DNA of 64,000 nt from Gammaproteobacteria bacterium. GTDB taxonomy: Bacteria; Pseudomonadota; Gammaproteobacteria; UBA4575. A program made the position numbers and the translations under genes. Positions 1 through 9,315 of this stretch are shown piece by piece (the first letter of the stretch is position 1; each line of letters begins with the position of its first letter). Under the pieces are notes generated by a model, which worked only from the letters and a program-made list of their open reading frames with translations, was not told the origin of the DNA and did not search any database. Location: assembly GCA_033344735.1 (NCBI GenBank), contig JAWPMW010000001.1:310001-374000 (forward strand). Reading direction: 5' to 3'.

Positions 1-1
1 G

Positions 2-526
2 AGTAATCTTTATATATTTGAAGATATAAAAGCAACACGTGTAGGCGATCTATTAACGGTCGTGCTTTCTGAGCAAACGAATGCAAGTAAATCGAGTTCA
101 TTAGAAGCTGATAAAAGTACCACAATAGATCTTCCAAATCCGACTATATTTGGTAAAAGTGACTACACATTGGATGGAAGAGAAGTTTTATCAAGCAGTG
201 CAACTGCATCACGAGATGTTCAAGGTGAAGGAGAATTAACCCAAGAGAATAGCCTTGATGGCAATATCACAGTCACTGTAACAGAGAGACTACCGAATGG
301 TTATTTGGTTATTAAAGGAGAGAAGCTGCTGACATTAAATGAAGGTAGTGAAGTAGTCCGTATTGATGGCATTGTTAGGCCAACTGATATTGATTCAAGT
401 AATCAAATTGAGTCAACCAAAATAGCCAATGCTCGCATTACATATAAAGGGAGTGGTGTGGTTAGCGATAGTAGTAAAGCGGGTTGGTTGGCTAAGTTTT
501 TTATGCATGCCATTTGGCCGCTATAA
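2..526 (+). CDS. flgH: FlgH, flagellar L-ring protein (5' end outside window)
   Basis: FlgH builds the outer-membrane L-ring that acts as bushing for the flagellar rod. The frame is open from base 2, so the lipoprotein signal and N-terminus are missing; 174 residues remain. The sequence begins SNLYIFEDIKATRVGDLLTV, a typical FlgH stretch. It continues with the conserved beta-rich core (TVTERLPNGYLVIKGEK, VVRIDGIVRPTDI) and ends WLAKFFMHAIWPL, close to the usual FlgH C-terminus. It is followed after 15 bases by flgI in the usual order. Identification is firm; the true start lies upstream of the window. Confidence 0.95.
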   Translation, partial: SNLYIFEDIKATRVGDLLTVVLSEQTNASKSSSLEADKSTTIDLPNPTIFGKSDYTLDGREVLSSSATASRDVQGEGELTQENSLDGNITVTVTERLPNGYLVIKGEKLLTLNEGSEVVRIDGIVRPTDIDSSNQIESTKIANARITYKGSGVVSDSSKAGWLAKFFMHAIWPL

Positions 527-541
527 CTTGAGGGAATAATA

Positions 542-1639
542 ATGCGATTAATATACATAATAATTTTGCTTACAATTTCAAATTCAGTATTAGCCGAAAG
601 AATAAAAGATTTAACTTCAGTTGCGGGTGTTAGAACAAATCAATTACTTGGTTATGGGCTGGTAGTAGGTTTAGATGGTACTGGAGACCAAACAAGTCAA
701 ACGCCATTTACAGTGCAAAGTTTAAAAAGCTTTCTTAATCGTTACAATATTACCATTCCACCAGATGTTAACCCGCAGTTGAAAAATGTGGCTGCAGTGT
801 CAATCCACGCTGAAATGCCAGCATTTGCAAAACCTGGTCAGACTATTGATGTCACTATTTCATCATTGGGTAATTCTAAAAGTTTGCGTGGCGGAAGCTT
901 ATTGATGTCGCCATTAAAAGGTATTGATGGCAAAGTATACGCAGTAGCTCAAGGTAATCTAGTCGTTGGTGGTTTAGGGGTTCAAGGAAGTGATGGATCC
1001 AGTATCACTATTAACGTTCCTAGTGCAGGGCGAATTCCTAATGGTGCAACCGTAGAACGAACTATCCCTAGTAATTTTGCTCTTCAAGATCATCTGTTCC
1101 TCAACTTACATACTTCTGATTTCACCACAGCAAAACGTATGCAAGATCGTATTAATAATGTTATGGGGGGAGGTGTCGCTAGTGCCATAGATCCAGTAAC
1201 AGTGAGAGTGCGTGCGCCATTTGATGCTGCAAATCGAGTATCGTTTCTTGCAGAAATTGAGAATATTCAAATGATACCTGGTGCTAGTGCTGCGAAAGTT
1301 ATTGTTAATTCTCGCACGGGAACTGTTGTGATTGGGTCCAATGTGCGTGTTTCACCGGCTGCTGTTTCACATGGTAGTTTAGTTGTAACAATTTCTGAAA
1401 ATATGGAAGTCAGTCAGCCAAACGAGTTTGCAGCAGTAGGTAATACAGAAGTAATCACTGATACAGAAATTGATGTGCAGCAAAATTCTGATCGCATGTT
1501 TTTATTTAATCCTGGGATTTCTCTGAATTCTATTGTTAATGCTGTGAATGAGGTAGGCGCAGCTCCAGGCGATCTGGTGGCAATTTTAGAAGCGCTAAAA
1601 CAAGCGGGTGCGCTTAAAGCAGAATTAATAGTGATTTAA
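542..1639 (+). CDS. flgI: FlgI, flagellar P-ring protein
   Basis: FlgI forms the periplasmic P-ring around the rod, in the peptidoglycan layer. The 365-residue product has a signal peptide (about residues 1-18, cut after VLA before ERIKDL). The family core follows, with [20 protein letters not shown] near the N-terminus and [20 protein letters not shown] near the C-terminus. Length is normal for FlgI. The start ATG has GAGGGAATAATA upstream. It lies between flgH and flgJ and is separated from flgJ by only two bases, so the three are surely one transcript. Confidence 0.97.
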   Translation: MRLIYIIILLTISNSVLAERIKDLTSVAGVRTNQLLGYGLVVGLDGTGDQTSQTPFTVQSLKSFLNRYNITIPPDVNPQLKNVAAVSIHAEMPAFAKPGQTIDVTISSLGNSKSLRGGSLLMSPLKGIDGKVYAVAQGNLVVGGLGVQGSDGSSITINVPSAGRIPNGATVERTIPSNFALQDHLFLNLHTSDFTTAKRMQDRINNVMGGGVASAIDPVTVRVRAPFDAANRVSFLAEIENIQMIPGASAAKVIVNSRTGTVVIGSNVRVSPAAVSHGSLVVTISENMEVSQPNEFAAVGNTEVITDTEIDVQQNSDRMFLFNPGISLNSIVNAVNEVGAAPGDLVAILEALKQAGALKAELIVI

Positions 1640-1641
1640 TT

Positions 1642-2643
1642 ATGAGTGACGGTATAGCATCTCTACTTTCTACAGCATCAGATACGGCTCGTTTGCGATT
1701 GCAAGCGGGTAATGGTGAGCAAGAAGTTAATGATGAAATTTTTCAACAGTTTGAAGCATTATTTTTGCAGCAAATGCTAAAAAGTATGCGTACTGCTTCA
1801 CTGTCAGAAGGGATGTTTCAAAGTGAACAATCAGAATTTTATCGTGATATGTACGATCAGCAAATTGCAACAGATTTGGCTAAAAAAGAGGTTTTAGGCA
1901 TAGCTAATATCTTAAACCGTCAATTAGGTGGTAGTTCAGAAAATGCTGTAAACGATGAACAGAATGCACAAGAAATTTCATTCAATGAAGTGATTGTTAA
2001 TCGTGTTAATACAGATATAAGTAATGATGAATCCGAATATGTTGAACCAATAAAATCTGGTGTTGATGATTTTGTAGAAAAACTCGCTGCCAATTTAAAA
2101 GAAGATTCTGTGGTTGATGCCAACATTTATTCGACCAATGAAATAAAACAGATTAGACCATTAGCATTCAAACCAGAAACACCAAACGAATTCGTCGAGC
2201 TTGCATATAAATATGCCCAAGCTCCCGCAGAGCGTTTAGGTGTCGATGCCAAAGTGCTAGTTGCTATCGCGGCACTTGAAACAGGTTGGGGAAATCATGT
2301 GCCTAAAGATGTGAGAGGTAGCTCTAATAACTATTTTGGTATTAAAGCGGATACTCGCTGGGACGGCGATCATGTTGGTAGCAAAACTCTCGAATTTGAG
2401 AATGGTGCATTTAACGAGCTAAAACAATCTTTCCGCGCGTACGATTCATTAAAAGAATCATTTGAAGATTATGCCGAATTTTTACTTGGAAATGATCGTT
2501 ATTCATATGCACTTGAATTTGCAAGTGATGCAAAGAAATTTTTAAGTGAAATACAAAATGCAGGTTATGCAACTGACCCTAACTATGCAAATAAGATATT
2601 GAATGTTCTCGATAACGCAGCATTCTCTAAACTACGTCAATAA
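1642..2643 (+). CDS. flgJ: FlgJ, rod-cap protein with peptidoglycan glucosaminidase domain
   Basis: FlgJ caps the growing rod and cuts peptidoglycan so the rod can pass. The 333-residue protein has two domains. Residues about 25-95 are the rod-binding domain (FEALFLQQMLKSMRTASLSE, then the FYRDMYDQQIA segment). Residues about 175-325 are a glucosaminidase domain with the probable catalytic Glu213 in AIAALETGWGNH and a YGIKA-like motif (NNYFGIKADTRWDG). This two-domain form is usual in gammaproteobacteria. The linker (about 100-165) is acidic and poorly conserved. Nineteen bases separate it from flgK. Confidence 0.95.
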   Translation: MSDGIASLLSTASDTARLRLQAGNGEQEVNDEIFQQFEALFLQQMLKSMRTASLSEGMFQSEQSEFYRDMYDQQIATDLAKKEVLGIANILNRQLGGSSENAVNDEQNAQEISFNEVIVNRVNTDISNDESEYVEPIKSGVDDFVEKLAANLKEDSVVDANIYSTNEIKQIRPLAFKPETPNEFVELAYKYAQAPAERLGVDAKVLVAIAALETGWGNHVPKDVRGSSNNYFGIKADTRWDGDHVGSKTLEFENGAFNELKQSFRAYDSLKESFEDYAEFLLGNDRYSYALEFASDAKKFLSEIQNAGYATDPNYANKILNVLDNAAFSKLRQ

Positions 2644-2661
2644 CGTTGATAGGAAACCATT

Positions 2662-4563
2662 ATGGGTAGTCCACTAGACATTGCGGTTACAGGCTTACGT
2701 GCATTTCAAACTGCCTTAGCAACGACTTCGAATAATATTGCTAATTCGACGACGCCGGGTTATAGCCGTCAAGAAGTGAATTTTACTACCTTACAGCCCC
2801 AAGCATTCGGCAATGGGTTTATTGGGTCAGGGACACGAGTCACCAATATACAACGTATTGAGAGCGAATTTTTAATTGAACAATTGCGTAATGCTTCTAC
2901 AGAAGCTGGTAGACTTAATGCAATTAGCAATTTAGCTTCGCGTGTTGATAACTTGCTCGCTGATGGTGATGGCAGCTTGGCCCCTTCATTACAGAACTTC
3001 TTTAATAGTGTTCAGGATTTATCAATTGATCCTAGCTCAAACTCAGCGCGTCAAGTGGTATTGAGTGCAGCAGAATCCTTGGTGACTAGATTTACAAACA
3101 TAGAGTCCCAGCTGCAAGCGATCGACAGTGATATTAAAGTCGGTATTAGTGAGAATATTCAAGACTTAAATTCAATTGCAAATAGTATTGCAGATTTGAA
3201 TCGAAATATTGTTGAAGCACAAAGTGTCACTTCTGGCGGCCAGCGACCAAATGATCTTCTTGATCAGCGTGATCAGTTGGTTCTGGAATTATCAGAAATT
3301 GTTTCAGTGCAAACTCTAGAACAAAGTGATGGGTCATTAAGTGTTTTCGTCGGCAGTGGTCAAAGCGTCGTAGTCGGCGATAGTGCTCAAACTTTGGTTG
3401 CAATTTCCGACCCTGCAGATGCATCAAACACTCGTATTGCATATCAAACATTTACGGGTGATGCTGATATTACTAACTCAATTACTGGTGGTCGATTAGC
3501 TGGGTTACTAGAATTTAAAAATGAACAGCTGGGTTCAATTAGAAACGAACTTGGCCGTATTGCCACTGTGATGGCAGGAACATTCAATGAACAACATAAT
3601 ATGGGTCAAACCTTAACAGGTACTATTGGGACAGATTTCTTTGCATCTGGTCCTGTTGAAGTGATAGGTAATACAGGTAACACAGGCAGTGCTAGTGTCA
3701 CAGGTATGATCACAGATTATAGAGCGCTGACTTCTTCTGATTATAGTCTCAGTTATGATGGGGCAAATTATACTGTGACTCGTTTAGATGATGGCGTCAC
3801 TACCGTATCAGCAGCCACTTCATTTACTGTAGATGGTGTGCAGATAAATGTTGGTGCAGGAGCTGCTGCTGGTGATCGATTTTTAGTTCGTCCTACAAGA
3901 CTAGGCGCAAGCCAAATAGATGTATTAATTTCCCGGACAGATGACATTGCTGCTGCATCACCAGTTAGAACCAGTGCGCAATTGAGTAATTTGGGTGATG
4001 GCATCATCAATCCGCCGCAAGTGTTAGATATTACAGATCCTGATCTAACCGATACTGTGGAAATTCGTTTTAACACACCAGCGACAACATTTGACGTATT
4101 TAATGTTACTGATGGCGTCAATATTGCTGCGGGCGTGACATATACCAGTGGTGCTGATATTGATTTTAATGGCATAAGGGTAAATATCGAAGGCCCTGTT
4201 GAGAACAATGATGTATTCGTTATTGAACGTAATACTAATGCTGTATCTGATAATACAAACGCTATTGCTTTACTTGGACTTCAAACGGCCGATACCGTTG
4301 GAGGAAGTAGTAACTATCAAGAAACCTATGGTGGGTTAGTGGGCAGAGTAGGAACAGTGACGCGTCAAGCGGAATTAAATAGTAGTGCGCAAAATCGGTT
4401 GCTAGCAGATTCTGTACAAGCAAAAGAAAGCGTTTCTGGAGTTAATTTAGATGAGGAAGCAGTGAATTTGACCAAGTATCAACAAGCTTATCAAGCGGCA
4501 GCACAAGTTATTGCTGCTAGTGATGAATTGTTTCAAACATTATTGAGTGTGGTTGGGAGATAA
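2662..4563 (+). CDS. flgK: FlgK, hook-filament junction protein 1 (HAP1)
   Basis: FlgK is the first junction layer between hook and filament. The 633-residue protein has the conserved N-terminus (MGSPLDIAVTGLRAFQTALA, then NNIANSTTPGYSRQEV) and C-terminus (SGVNLDEEAVNLTKYQQAYQ). These two form the coiled D0 domain. The centre (about residues 360-530) holds two beta-rich modules, YDGANYTVTRLDDG...AAAGDRFLVRPTR and FDVFNVTDG...ENNDVFVIERNTN. The second clearly resembles a module in FlgL. RBS GATAGGAAACC precedes the ATG. It is followed directly by flgL. Confidence 0.96.
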   Translation: MGSPLDIAVTGLRAFQTALATTSNNIANSTTPGYSRQEVNFTTLQPQAFGNGFIGSGTRVTNIQRIESEFLIEQLRNASTEAGRLNAISNLASRVDNLLADGDGSLAPSLQNFFNSVQDLSIDPSSNSARQVVLSAAESLVTRFTNIESQLQAIDSDIKVGISENIQDLNSIANSIADLNRNIVEAQSVTSGGQRPNDLLDQRDQLVLELSEIVSVQTLEQSDGSLSVFVGSGQSVVVGDSAQTLVAISDPADASNTRIAYQTFTGDADITNSITGGRLAGLLEFKNEQLGSIRNELGRIATVMAGTFNEQHNMGQTLTGTIGTDFFASGPVEVIGNTGNTGSASVTGMITDYRALTSSDYSLSYDGANYTVTRLDDGVTTVSAATSFTVDGVQINVGAGAAAGDRFLVRPTRLGASQIDVLISRTDDIAAASPVRTSAQLSNLGDGIINPPQVLDITDPDLTDTVEIRFNTPATTFDVFNVTDGVNIAAGVTYTSGADIDFNGIRVNIEGPVENNDVFVIERNTNAVSDNTNAIALLGLQTADTVGGSSNYQETYGGLVGRVGTVTRQAELNSSAQNRLLADSVQAKESVSGVNLDEEAVNLTKYQQAYQAAAQVIAASDELFQTLLSVVGR

Positions 4564-4566
4564 TAT

Positions 4567-5766
4567 ATGCGTATTTCTACGTCGCTATATTACCAGCGAG
4601 CTGTTCAAGACATACAAGAAAACCTTTCTCAGATAGCAGGCTTACAGGCGCAAGTAGGTTCAGGTAAAAAACTGCTGCGCCCATCCGATGCACCCACTGA
4701 AGCCGCAAGATCGGTGGATCTTAATCAAGCGATTTCTCGCTTAGATCAATTTGAGCGTAATCGAGGATTTGCGAATCAGCAGTTAGGATTGCTCGATGCA
4801 ACTTTAACAAGTGTAAATAATACATTGCAGCGTGTCCGAGATCTGACTATTCAGGCCAATTCTAGTACTCAGACTGATGAAACGAGAAATATCATTAGAA
4901 CTGAAATTAACCAAAGGCTTGAAGAATTATTAGACTATGCTAATACACGTGATGGTAATGGTGAATTTTTATTTTCTGGTAGTAAAGGTAAGACCCAACC
5001 TTTTACTTTGACGCCTAGTGGTGCAACATATAACGGCGATCAATCTCCGCTGAATTTACAGATTTCTGCTAATCGTGCAGTGGATATTGGCGAATCGGGT
5101 TATGAAGTATTTCAAAAAATTCGTAATGGGAATGGATCATTTTCGACTGATGTTGCGGCGGGTAACACTGGTGGTGGAACTATTAACGCAGGCAGTGTTG
5201 TGGATAATAGCAGTTTTCTTGCTCAAGACTTTAGAATTGTATTTACTTCCGCGACCACATTCGATGTGGTCAATGATACGACAGCAGCGACCGTATTAGC
5301 TGCGCAGACATATACAGATGGAACATCTATAAGTTTTAATGGAATTGATGTTGCTGTATCGGGTGATGTCAATGCTGGAGATGAGTTCACTATTCAAGCG
5401 AGTCGTAATCAAGATATATTTGAAACAATCACTAACCTTGTTAATACTTTAGGAATCTCTCCTTTTGATCAATCTGGAGAAGCTGAATTACAGCAAGGCT
5501 TACAGATAGCATTAGGTGATATTGATCAAGCGATAGGAAATATACTTAATATACGAACAACAGTAGGCACGCGCCAGAATTCTTTAGACTCAGCAGATAC
5601 TGAGTCATCTAGTGCAAAACTTGTGTTACAACAGACTCTTTCTGAAGTGGAAGATTTGGATTTAGCTGAAGCAATTAGTCAATTAACCTTTGAAATAACC
5701 TCACTTGAAGCAGTGCAAGCGACATTCTCGCGTGTGCAAAACCTAAATTTATTTAATTTCTTATAG
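4567..5766 (+). CDS. flgL: FlgL, hook-filament junction protein 3 (HAP3)
   Basis: FlgL is the second junction protein and links FlgK to flagellin. The 399-residue product shows the flagellin-like N-terminus (MRISTSLYYQRAVQDIQENL) and C-terminus (LTFEITSLEAVQATFSRVQN). Its middle carries an inserted module, residues about 222-280 (FRIVFTSATTFDVVNDT, then GDVNAGDEFTIQASRNQ), similar to the second module of FlgK next door. It starts three bases after flgK and is the last gene before the fliC promoter region. Confidence 0.96.
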   Translation: MRISTSLYYQRAVQDIQENLSQIAGLQAQVGSGKKLLRPSDAPTEAARSVDLNQAISRLDQFERNRGFANQQLGLLDATLTSVNNTLQRVRDLTIQANSSTQTDETRNIIRTEINQRLEELLDYANTRDGNGEFLFSGSKGKTQPFTLTPSGATYNGDQSPLNLQISANRAVDIGESGYEVFQKIRNGNGSFSTDVAAGNTGGGTINAGSVVDNSSFLAQDFRIVFTSATTFDVVNDTTAATVLAAQTYTDGTSISFNGIDVAVSGDVNAGDEFTIQASRNQDIFETITNLVNTLGISPFDQSGEAELQQGLQIALGDIDQAIGNILNIRTTVGTRQNSLDSADTESSSAKLVLQQTLSEVEDLDLAEAISQLTFEITSLEAVQATFSRVQNLNLFNFL

Positions 5767-5908
5767 AGATCATCTGATCTCATACCATCTATCGTGAAAT
5801 TTTTTCCGGTTATCAAAATAATATTAAAGAATTATGATGCTATAAAATATGAAAATAGAAAGTCAATAATATTATTGCCCGCTCATCACTTTTTTTAGAC
5901 ACATCCCT

Positions 5909-5935
5909 TAAAGTTTTTTTTTGCAAGGCCGATAC
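5909..5935 (+). promoter_or_regulatory. Sigma-28 (FliA) promoter of fliC
   Basis: TAAA at 5909-5912 and GCCGATAC at 5928-5935 are separated by exactly 15 bases. This matches the enterobacterial and pseudomonad flagellar class III consensus TAAA-N15-GCCGATAA in all but the last base. It lies 91 bases before the flagellin ATG, giving a leader of roughly 80 bases. The cognate sigma factor is encoded at 31677-32408. Confidence 0.92.
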
Positions 5936-5962
5936 GCTTGACAATGGCAACGCGGGAGCACT

Positions 5963-6000
5963 AGAGCTCTGCAGAGTCGGAGTGTTTCCTACTAAGGAAA
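5963..6000 (+). other. Structured fliC 5' leader (nested palindromes and hairpin)
   Basis: The flagellin leader contains overlapping palindromes AGAGCTCT (5963-5970) and CTCTGCAGAG (5967-5976). They are followed by a perfect 6-bp hairpin TTTCCT-ACTA-AGGAAA (5985-6000). The hairpin ends 10 bases before the ribosome site AAAGGAG (6011-6017). A role in mRNA stability or translational control is possible but not shown. Confidence 0.5.
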
Positions 6001-6025
6001 GAAACTTTTTAAAGGAGCTGGTAAA

Positions 6026-7420
6026 ATGCCACAAATTGTAAACACAAACTTATTCTCGTTGAACGCTCAACGAAATTTAAACGAGTCGCAGAATGCGTTA
6101 GGTCAATCATTGCAACGTTTATCATCAGGACTACGTATTAATAGTGCAAAAGATGATGCTGCAGGTCTAGCAATTGCAGAGCGATTCACTTCTCAAATTC
6201 GAGGTCTTAATCAAGCAATTCGAAATGCGAATGATGGTATATCATTTGCACAAACTGCTGAAGGTGGTTTAAGTACTTCAACAAGTGCTCTACAACGTAT
6301 TCGTGAGTTAGCAGTACAGTCAGCTAATGATACAAACTCTGCATCTGACCGTGGCGCGATCAATAATGAGGTACAACAGTTGATTGCAGAAGTACGACGT
6401 ATTGCGACTACAACTCAGTTTAACGGTCAAAATGTATTAGATGGTTCTTCATCTAGTCTGAGCTTCCAGGTTGGTGCAAACCAAAACCAGACTATTACTG
6501 TCGATGGTGTTGATGCACGATCTGATGTATTGGGTGCTCGAGTATCAACCTCTGGATCAATTGATCAGACGGCGATTGATGCTTCAGTTGCAGCTGCAGC
6601 AGGGGCTGGTGACTTGGTTATTAATGGTATTGCAGTTGATTTCTCAGGATTAAGTGCAGGTGCATCAGTAAATGATATTGCACAACAAATTAATGCAGTA
6701 ACTTCTTTGTCTGGTGTGTCTGCTCAAACGGCGACTACTGTACTAACAGAAGATTTAGCTCAAACAGCAGGTACCGCTACTATAAATGGCGTTACAGTTA
6801 CTTTACTAGCTGGATCATCAACTGCTAATAGAGATGCTAATGTAGCTGCAATTAATGCGTTAACTGGCCAAACAGGTGTTACGGCAGCGTCTGGCGCAGG
6901 TAATACTTTAACGCTTAGCAACAGTGATGGTACAAATATCGTTGTTGGCGGTGGTACTAACTTAGGTGGTGCTGCTGAGACGTATAGTGCAGGTCTTGTA
7001 CTAGCGGGAAATGTTGGACAGGCGTATACAGCGACAGGTACTTTTGCTGTTCAGGGTGCTAGTAATGGTGTTGCCGCGGTTGTTTTAGGTGCATCACAAA
7101 CAGACCAGTCTGTGACTAATACTAATGTATTGACTCAAGCAGATTCAACTGCAGCACTACTTACCCTGGACTTTGCATTAAGCCAGGTAAATACATTGCG
7201 ATCAGAGTTAGGTGCGGTTCAAACACGTTTTGAATCTACAATTTCTAACTTGCAAATCACTTCTGAAAACTTAACAGCTGCACGTTCAAGAATTCAGGAT
7301 GCTGATTTTGCTGCTGAGACTGCAGATCTTACTCGAGGCCAGATTCTTCAACAGGCTGGTTTATCAATTGTGGCTCAGGCTAACTCTTTACCACAATCAG
7401 TATTATCTCTACTTCAGTAA
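6026..7420 (+). CDS. fliC: Flagellin, filament subunit
   Basis: This is the filament protein, 464 residues. The N-terminal D0/D1 region is canonical (MPQIVNTNLFSLNAQRNLNE; QRLSSGLRINSAKDDAAGLA), as is the C-terminus (TADLTRGQILQQAGLSIVAQ, ending SVLSLLQ). The variable centre holds two flagellin IN-type units (about 195-235, GDLVINGIAVDFSG; and about 250-310, GTATINGVTVTLLAGS), rich in Ala, Thr and Gly. The ATG has a strong RBS (AAAGGAG, 8-base spacing). Transcription starts from the sigma-28 site and probably stops at the hairpin at 7434-7470. It is the only flagellin gene in the window. Confidence 0.97.
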   Translation: MPQIVNTNLFSLNAQRNLNESQNALGQSLQRLSSGLRINSAKDDAAGLAIAERFTSQIRGLNQAIRNANDGISFAQTAEGGLSTSTSALQRIRELAVQSANDTNSASDRGAINNEVQQLIAEVRRIATTTQFNGQNVLDGSSSSLSFQVGANQNQTITVDGVDARSDVLGARVSTSGSIDQTAIDASVAAAAGAGDLVINGIAVDFSGLSAGASVNDIAQQINAVTSLSGVSAQTATTVLTEDLAQTAGTATINGVTVTLLAGSSTANRDANVAAINALTGQTGVTAASGAGNTLTLSNSDGTNIVVGGGTNLGGAAETYSAGLVLAGNVGQAYTATGTFAVQGASNGVAAVVLGASQTDQSVTNTNVLTQADSTAALLTLDFALSQVNTLRSELGAVQTRFESTISNLQITSENLTAARSRIQDADFAAETADLTRGQILQQAGLSIVAQANSLPQSVLSLLQ

Positions 7421-7433
7421 TAGTGAGAATGTG

Positions 7434-7470
7434 AAATTTGTGCTCGGTTGATATGGCTGAGCACAAATTT
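7434..7470 (+). terminator. Long hairpin after fliC
   Basis: AAATTTGTGCTC (7434-7445) and GAGCACAAATTT (7459-7470) are perfect 12-bp inverted repeats. Four further inner pairs, including wobbles, leave a five-base loop. It lies 13 bases after the fliC stop and 27 bases before flaG. The AAATTT outer arm supplies the U-rich tail in both directions. It probably ends or stabilises the abundant flagellin mRNA. Confidence 0.75.
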
Positions 7471-7497
7471 ACTAAAGATTAATAAAAGGTAATAACG

Positions 7498-7881
7498 ATG
7501 ACGACTGATGTGACATCCTTAACAGGTATAACACGACCACAGTCCAACTCGAGTATTGTTAATCGAGGGACTACAAATGTAGTTGCGATTAACTCAGAAG
7601 TCTCAGAAAAGTTGGTGCAAGAAATTAAGCAACCAACTGTAGTAGAGGTCAAGGTAGCAGCAAAACAAGTGAATGACTTTGTTAAGCAGTTAGATAGAAA
7701 TCTTGAGTTTTCAGTAGATGAATCTAGCGGCAGGGTCATTATTACCGTACGGGAGCCGGAAACCGGCAAAATTATCCGCCAAATACCCCCAGAAGAGTTA
7801 CTCGTAATCGCTAAATTAGTAAGTGAAAACTTCGCTAGTGCGCCTGTGCCTACAGGTATCTTATTAGCCGATGAAGGATAG
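7498..7881 (+). CDS. flaG: FlaG family flagellar protein
   Basis: FlaG is a small cytoplasmic protein found beside fliC and fliD in polarly flagellated bacteria; loss changes filament length. The product is 127 residues. The conserved C-terminal half is clear (LEFSVDESSGRVIITVREPE, then IIRQIPPEELL). The N-terminal 45 residues are Ser/Thr-rich and variable, as usual. RBS AAAAGGTAATAACG precedes the ATG. It lies between the fliC hairpin and the sigma-54 site for fliD. Confidence 0.9.
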   Translation: MTTDVTSLTGITRPQSNSSIVNRGTTNVVAINSEVSEKLVQEIKQPTVVEVKVAAKQVNDFVKQLDRNLEFSVDESSGRVIITVREPETGKIIRQIPPEELLVIAKLVSENFASAPVPTGILLADEG

Positions 7882-7887
7882 TGCGAA

Positions 7888-7905
7888 TCGGCATTATCTT
7901 TGCAA
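7888..7905 (+). promoter_or_regulatory. Putative sigma-54 promoter of fliD
   Basis: TCGGCATTATCTTTGCAA has GG at 7890-7891 and GC at 7902-7903, exactly ten bases apart. It matches TGGCAC-N5-TTGCA well, including the full TTGCA at -12. It lies 44 bases before the fliD ATG and just after the flaG stop. FleQ or FleR, both encoded in this window, would be the activator. Confidence 0.75.
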
Positions 7906-7948
7906 GCTTTTTGTTAACTAAGTTTGTTTATATAGATTAAGGAATTAT

Positions 7949-9301
7949 ATGGCCGGTTCAATCACTTCACTTGGCGTTGGATCTGGAATTGACCTAGAAG
8001 GGCTAGTAAATAATTTGCTGGCTGCAGAATCAAGACCAATTCAATTACTGCAAGTACGTCAGGGAAATCTTGATGCGAAGATCAGCGCATTTGGCCAACT
8101 TCAAGGTTCTCTATCCTCGTTTCAAGAAGCCGTCAGTGCATTGTCTACATCAGAAGCATTTCGTGAAGTATCAGCTTCGTCGACGGATGACTCTGTGTTT
8201 ACAGCAACAGGATCACAATCTGCTGTCAACGGATCAAATGTCGTCGAGGTGACGCAGTTAGCGCAAAATAACAAATTAGGTACACAAAGCTTTCTTAGTG
8301 GAAGTGAAGTGTTAGGAACAGGCCAGCTTGCGTTTACAGTTGGTAGTGAAAGTTTCACTGTTGATATTACTGAAGAAAATAATACCCTTGAACAGATACG
8401 TGATGCAATCAATGCCAATAGTAATAATAATAGTGTTCAAGCAAGTATTATTAATGTTGATGAAGGCAGTAAACTAATATTAACGTCAAAAGAATCTGGA
8501 CTGGCAAATCAAATTGCTTTTACTGTCACAGATGATGATGCAAATAATACCGATGATGCAGGTTTATCTCGTCTAGTGTTTGGAATTCAAGAATTGGAGG
8601 AAGCTCAAGATGCCACTTTGACGGTAGATGGATTTGCAGTGACGCGAAGTAGTAATGAAATCTCAGATGTCATTCAAGGAGTCACTCTTAGTCTGACGGG
8701 TTTAGGGACTGCCTCAGTATCAACAACAGAAAACTTGAATGTTGCGAGAAGTTCTATTGAAGCCTTAGTGTCTTCTTATAATGATTTAGTGTCTACGCTT
8801 AGTGTGCAAGGTGAAACTTCATTATCTGGTGAAAATACATTGTTAAATATTGAATCACGCGTGAGAGGTTTATTCTCCAATTCATATAATGATTCCTCTT
8901 CTAATATTAATTATTTATTTCAACTTGGCTTAAATTTCGATAGAGATGGTGTGCTTAGCTTTGATGATGAAAAATTTACTGAAGTCGTAGCCACTGATAT
9001 TGATCAGATACAGAATCTTTTTACAAACTCTGAAAATGGTTTTATTACTTCATTAGAAACAGTAATTAAAAGTTATACCGACAGCGATGGTATTCTTAAT
9101 AGTAGAACAGAAGGCTTAAACACAGAAAGATCGAGAATTGACGATGATATTGCACGTAAGGAGCTACGATTAGAAGATATTGAGGCACGTTTACGTACAA
9201 GGTTTGGTGCGCTTGATGGCCTGCTAAGCAGACTTAATTCAACTAGCTCTTTTTTAACTCAACAATTGGCAAATTTGCCATCTTTTAATCAATCAAGATA
9301 A
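7949..9301 (+). CDS. fliD: FliD, filament cap protein (HAP2)
   Basis: FliD forms the pentameric or hexameric cap that folds flagellin at the filament tip. The 450-residue protein opens with SITSLGVGSGIDLEGLVNNL and has the conserved C-terminal coiled region (IARKELRLEDIEARLRTRFG; LSRLNSTSSFLTQQLANL). Length is in the usual range of 430-480. RBS AAGGAATTAT is present. It begins the operon fliD-fliS-fliT-like, driven by the sigma-54 motif at 7888. Confidence 0.95.
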   Translation: MAGSITSLGVGSGIDLEGLVNNLLAAESRPIQLLQVRQGNLDAKISAFGQLQGSLSSFQEAVSALSTSEAFREVSASSTDDSVFTATGSQSAVNGSNVVEVTQLAQNNKLGTQSFLSGSEVLGTGQLAFTVGSESFTVDITEENNTLEQIRDAINANSNNNSVQASIINVDEGSKLILTSKESGLANQIAFTVTDDDANNTDDAGLSRLVFGIQELEEAQDATLTVDGFAVTRSSNEISDVIQGVTLSLTGLGTASVSTTENLNVARSSIEALVSSYNDLVSTLSVQGETSLSGENTLLNIESRVRGLFSNSYNDSSSNINYLFQLGLNFDRDGVLSFDDEKFTEVVATDIDQIQNLFTNSENGFITSLETVIKSYTDSDGILNSRTEGLNTERSRIDDDIARKELRLEDIEARLRTRFGALDGLLSRLNSTSSFLTQQLANLPSFNQSR

Positions 9302-9315
9302 AGGTAATAACTATA

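Noticed and set aside
3700-4260. Long minus-strand ORFs within flgK and similar genes as real genes
   Set aside because: They lie wholly inside well-identified genes, have no ribosome sites, and encode biased sequence that mirrors the real frame.
5938-5943. TTGACA in the fliC leader as a sigma-70 -35 box
   Set aside because: No -10-like hexamer lies 16-18 bases downstream (the sequence there reads CTAGAG), and the exact sigma-28 site just upstream explains transcription.
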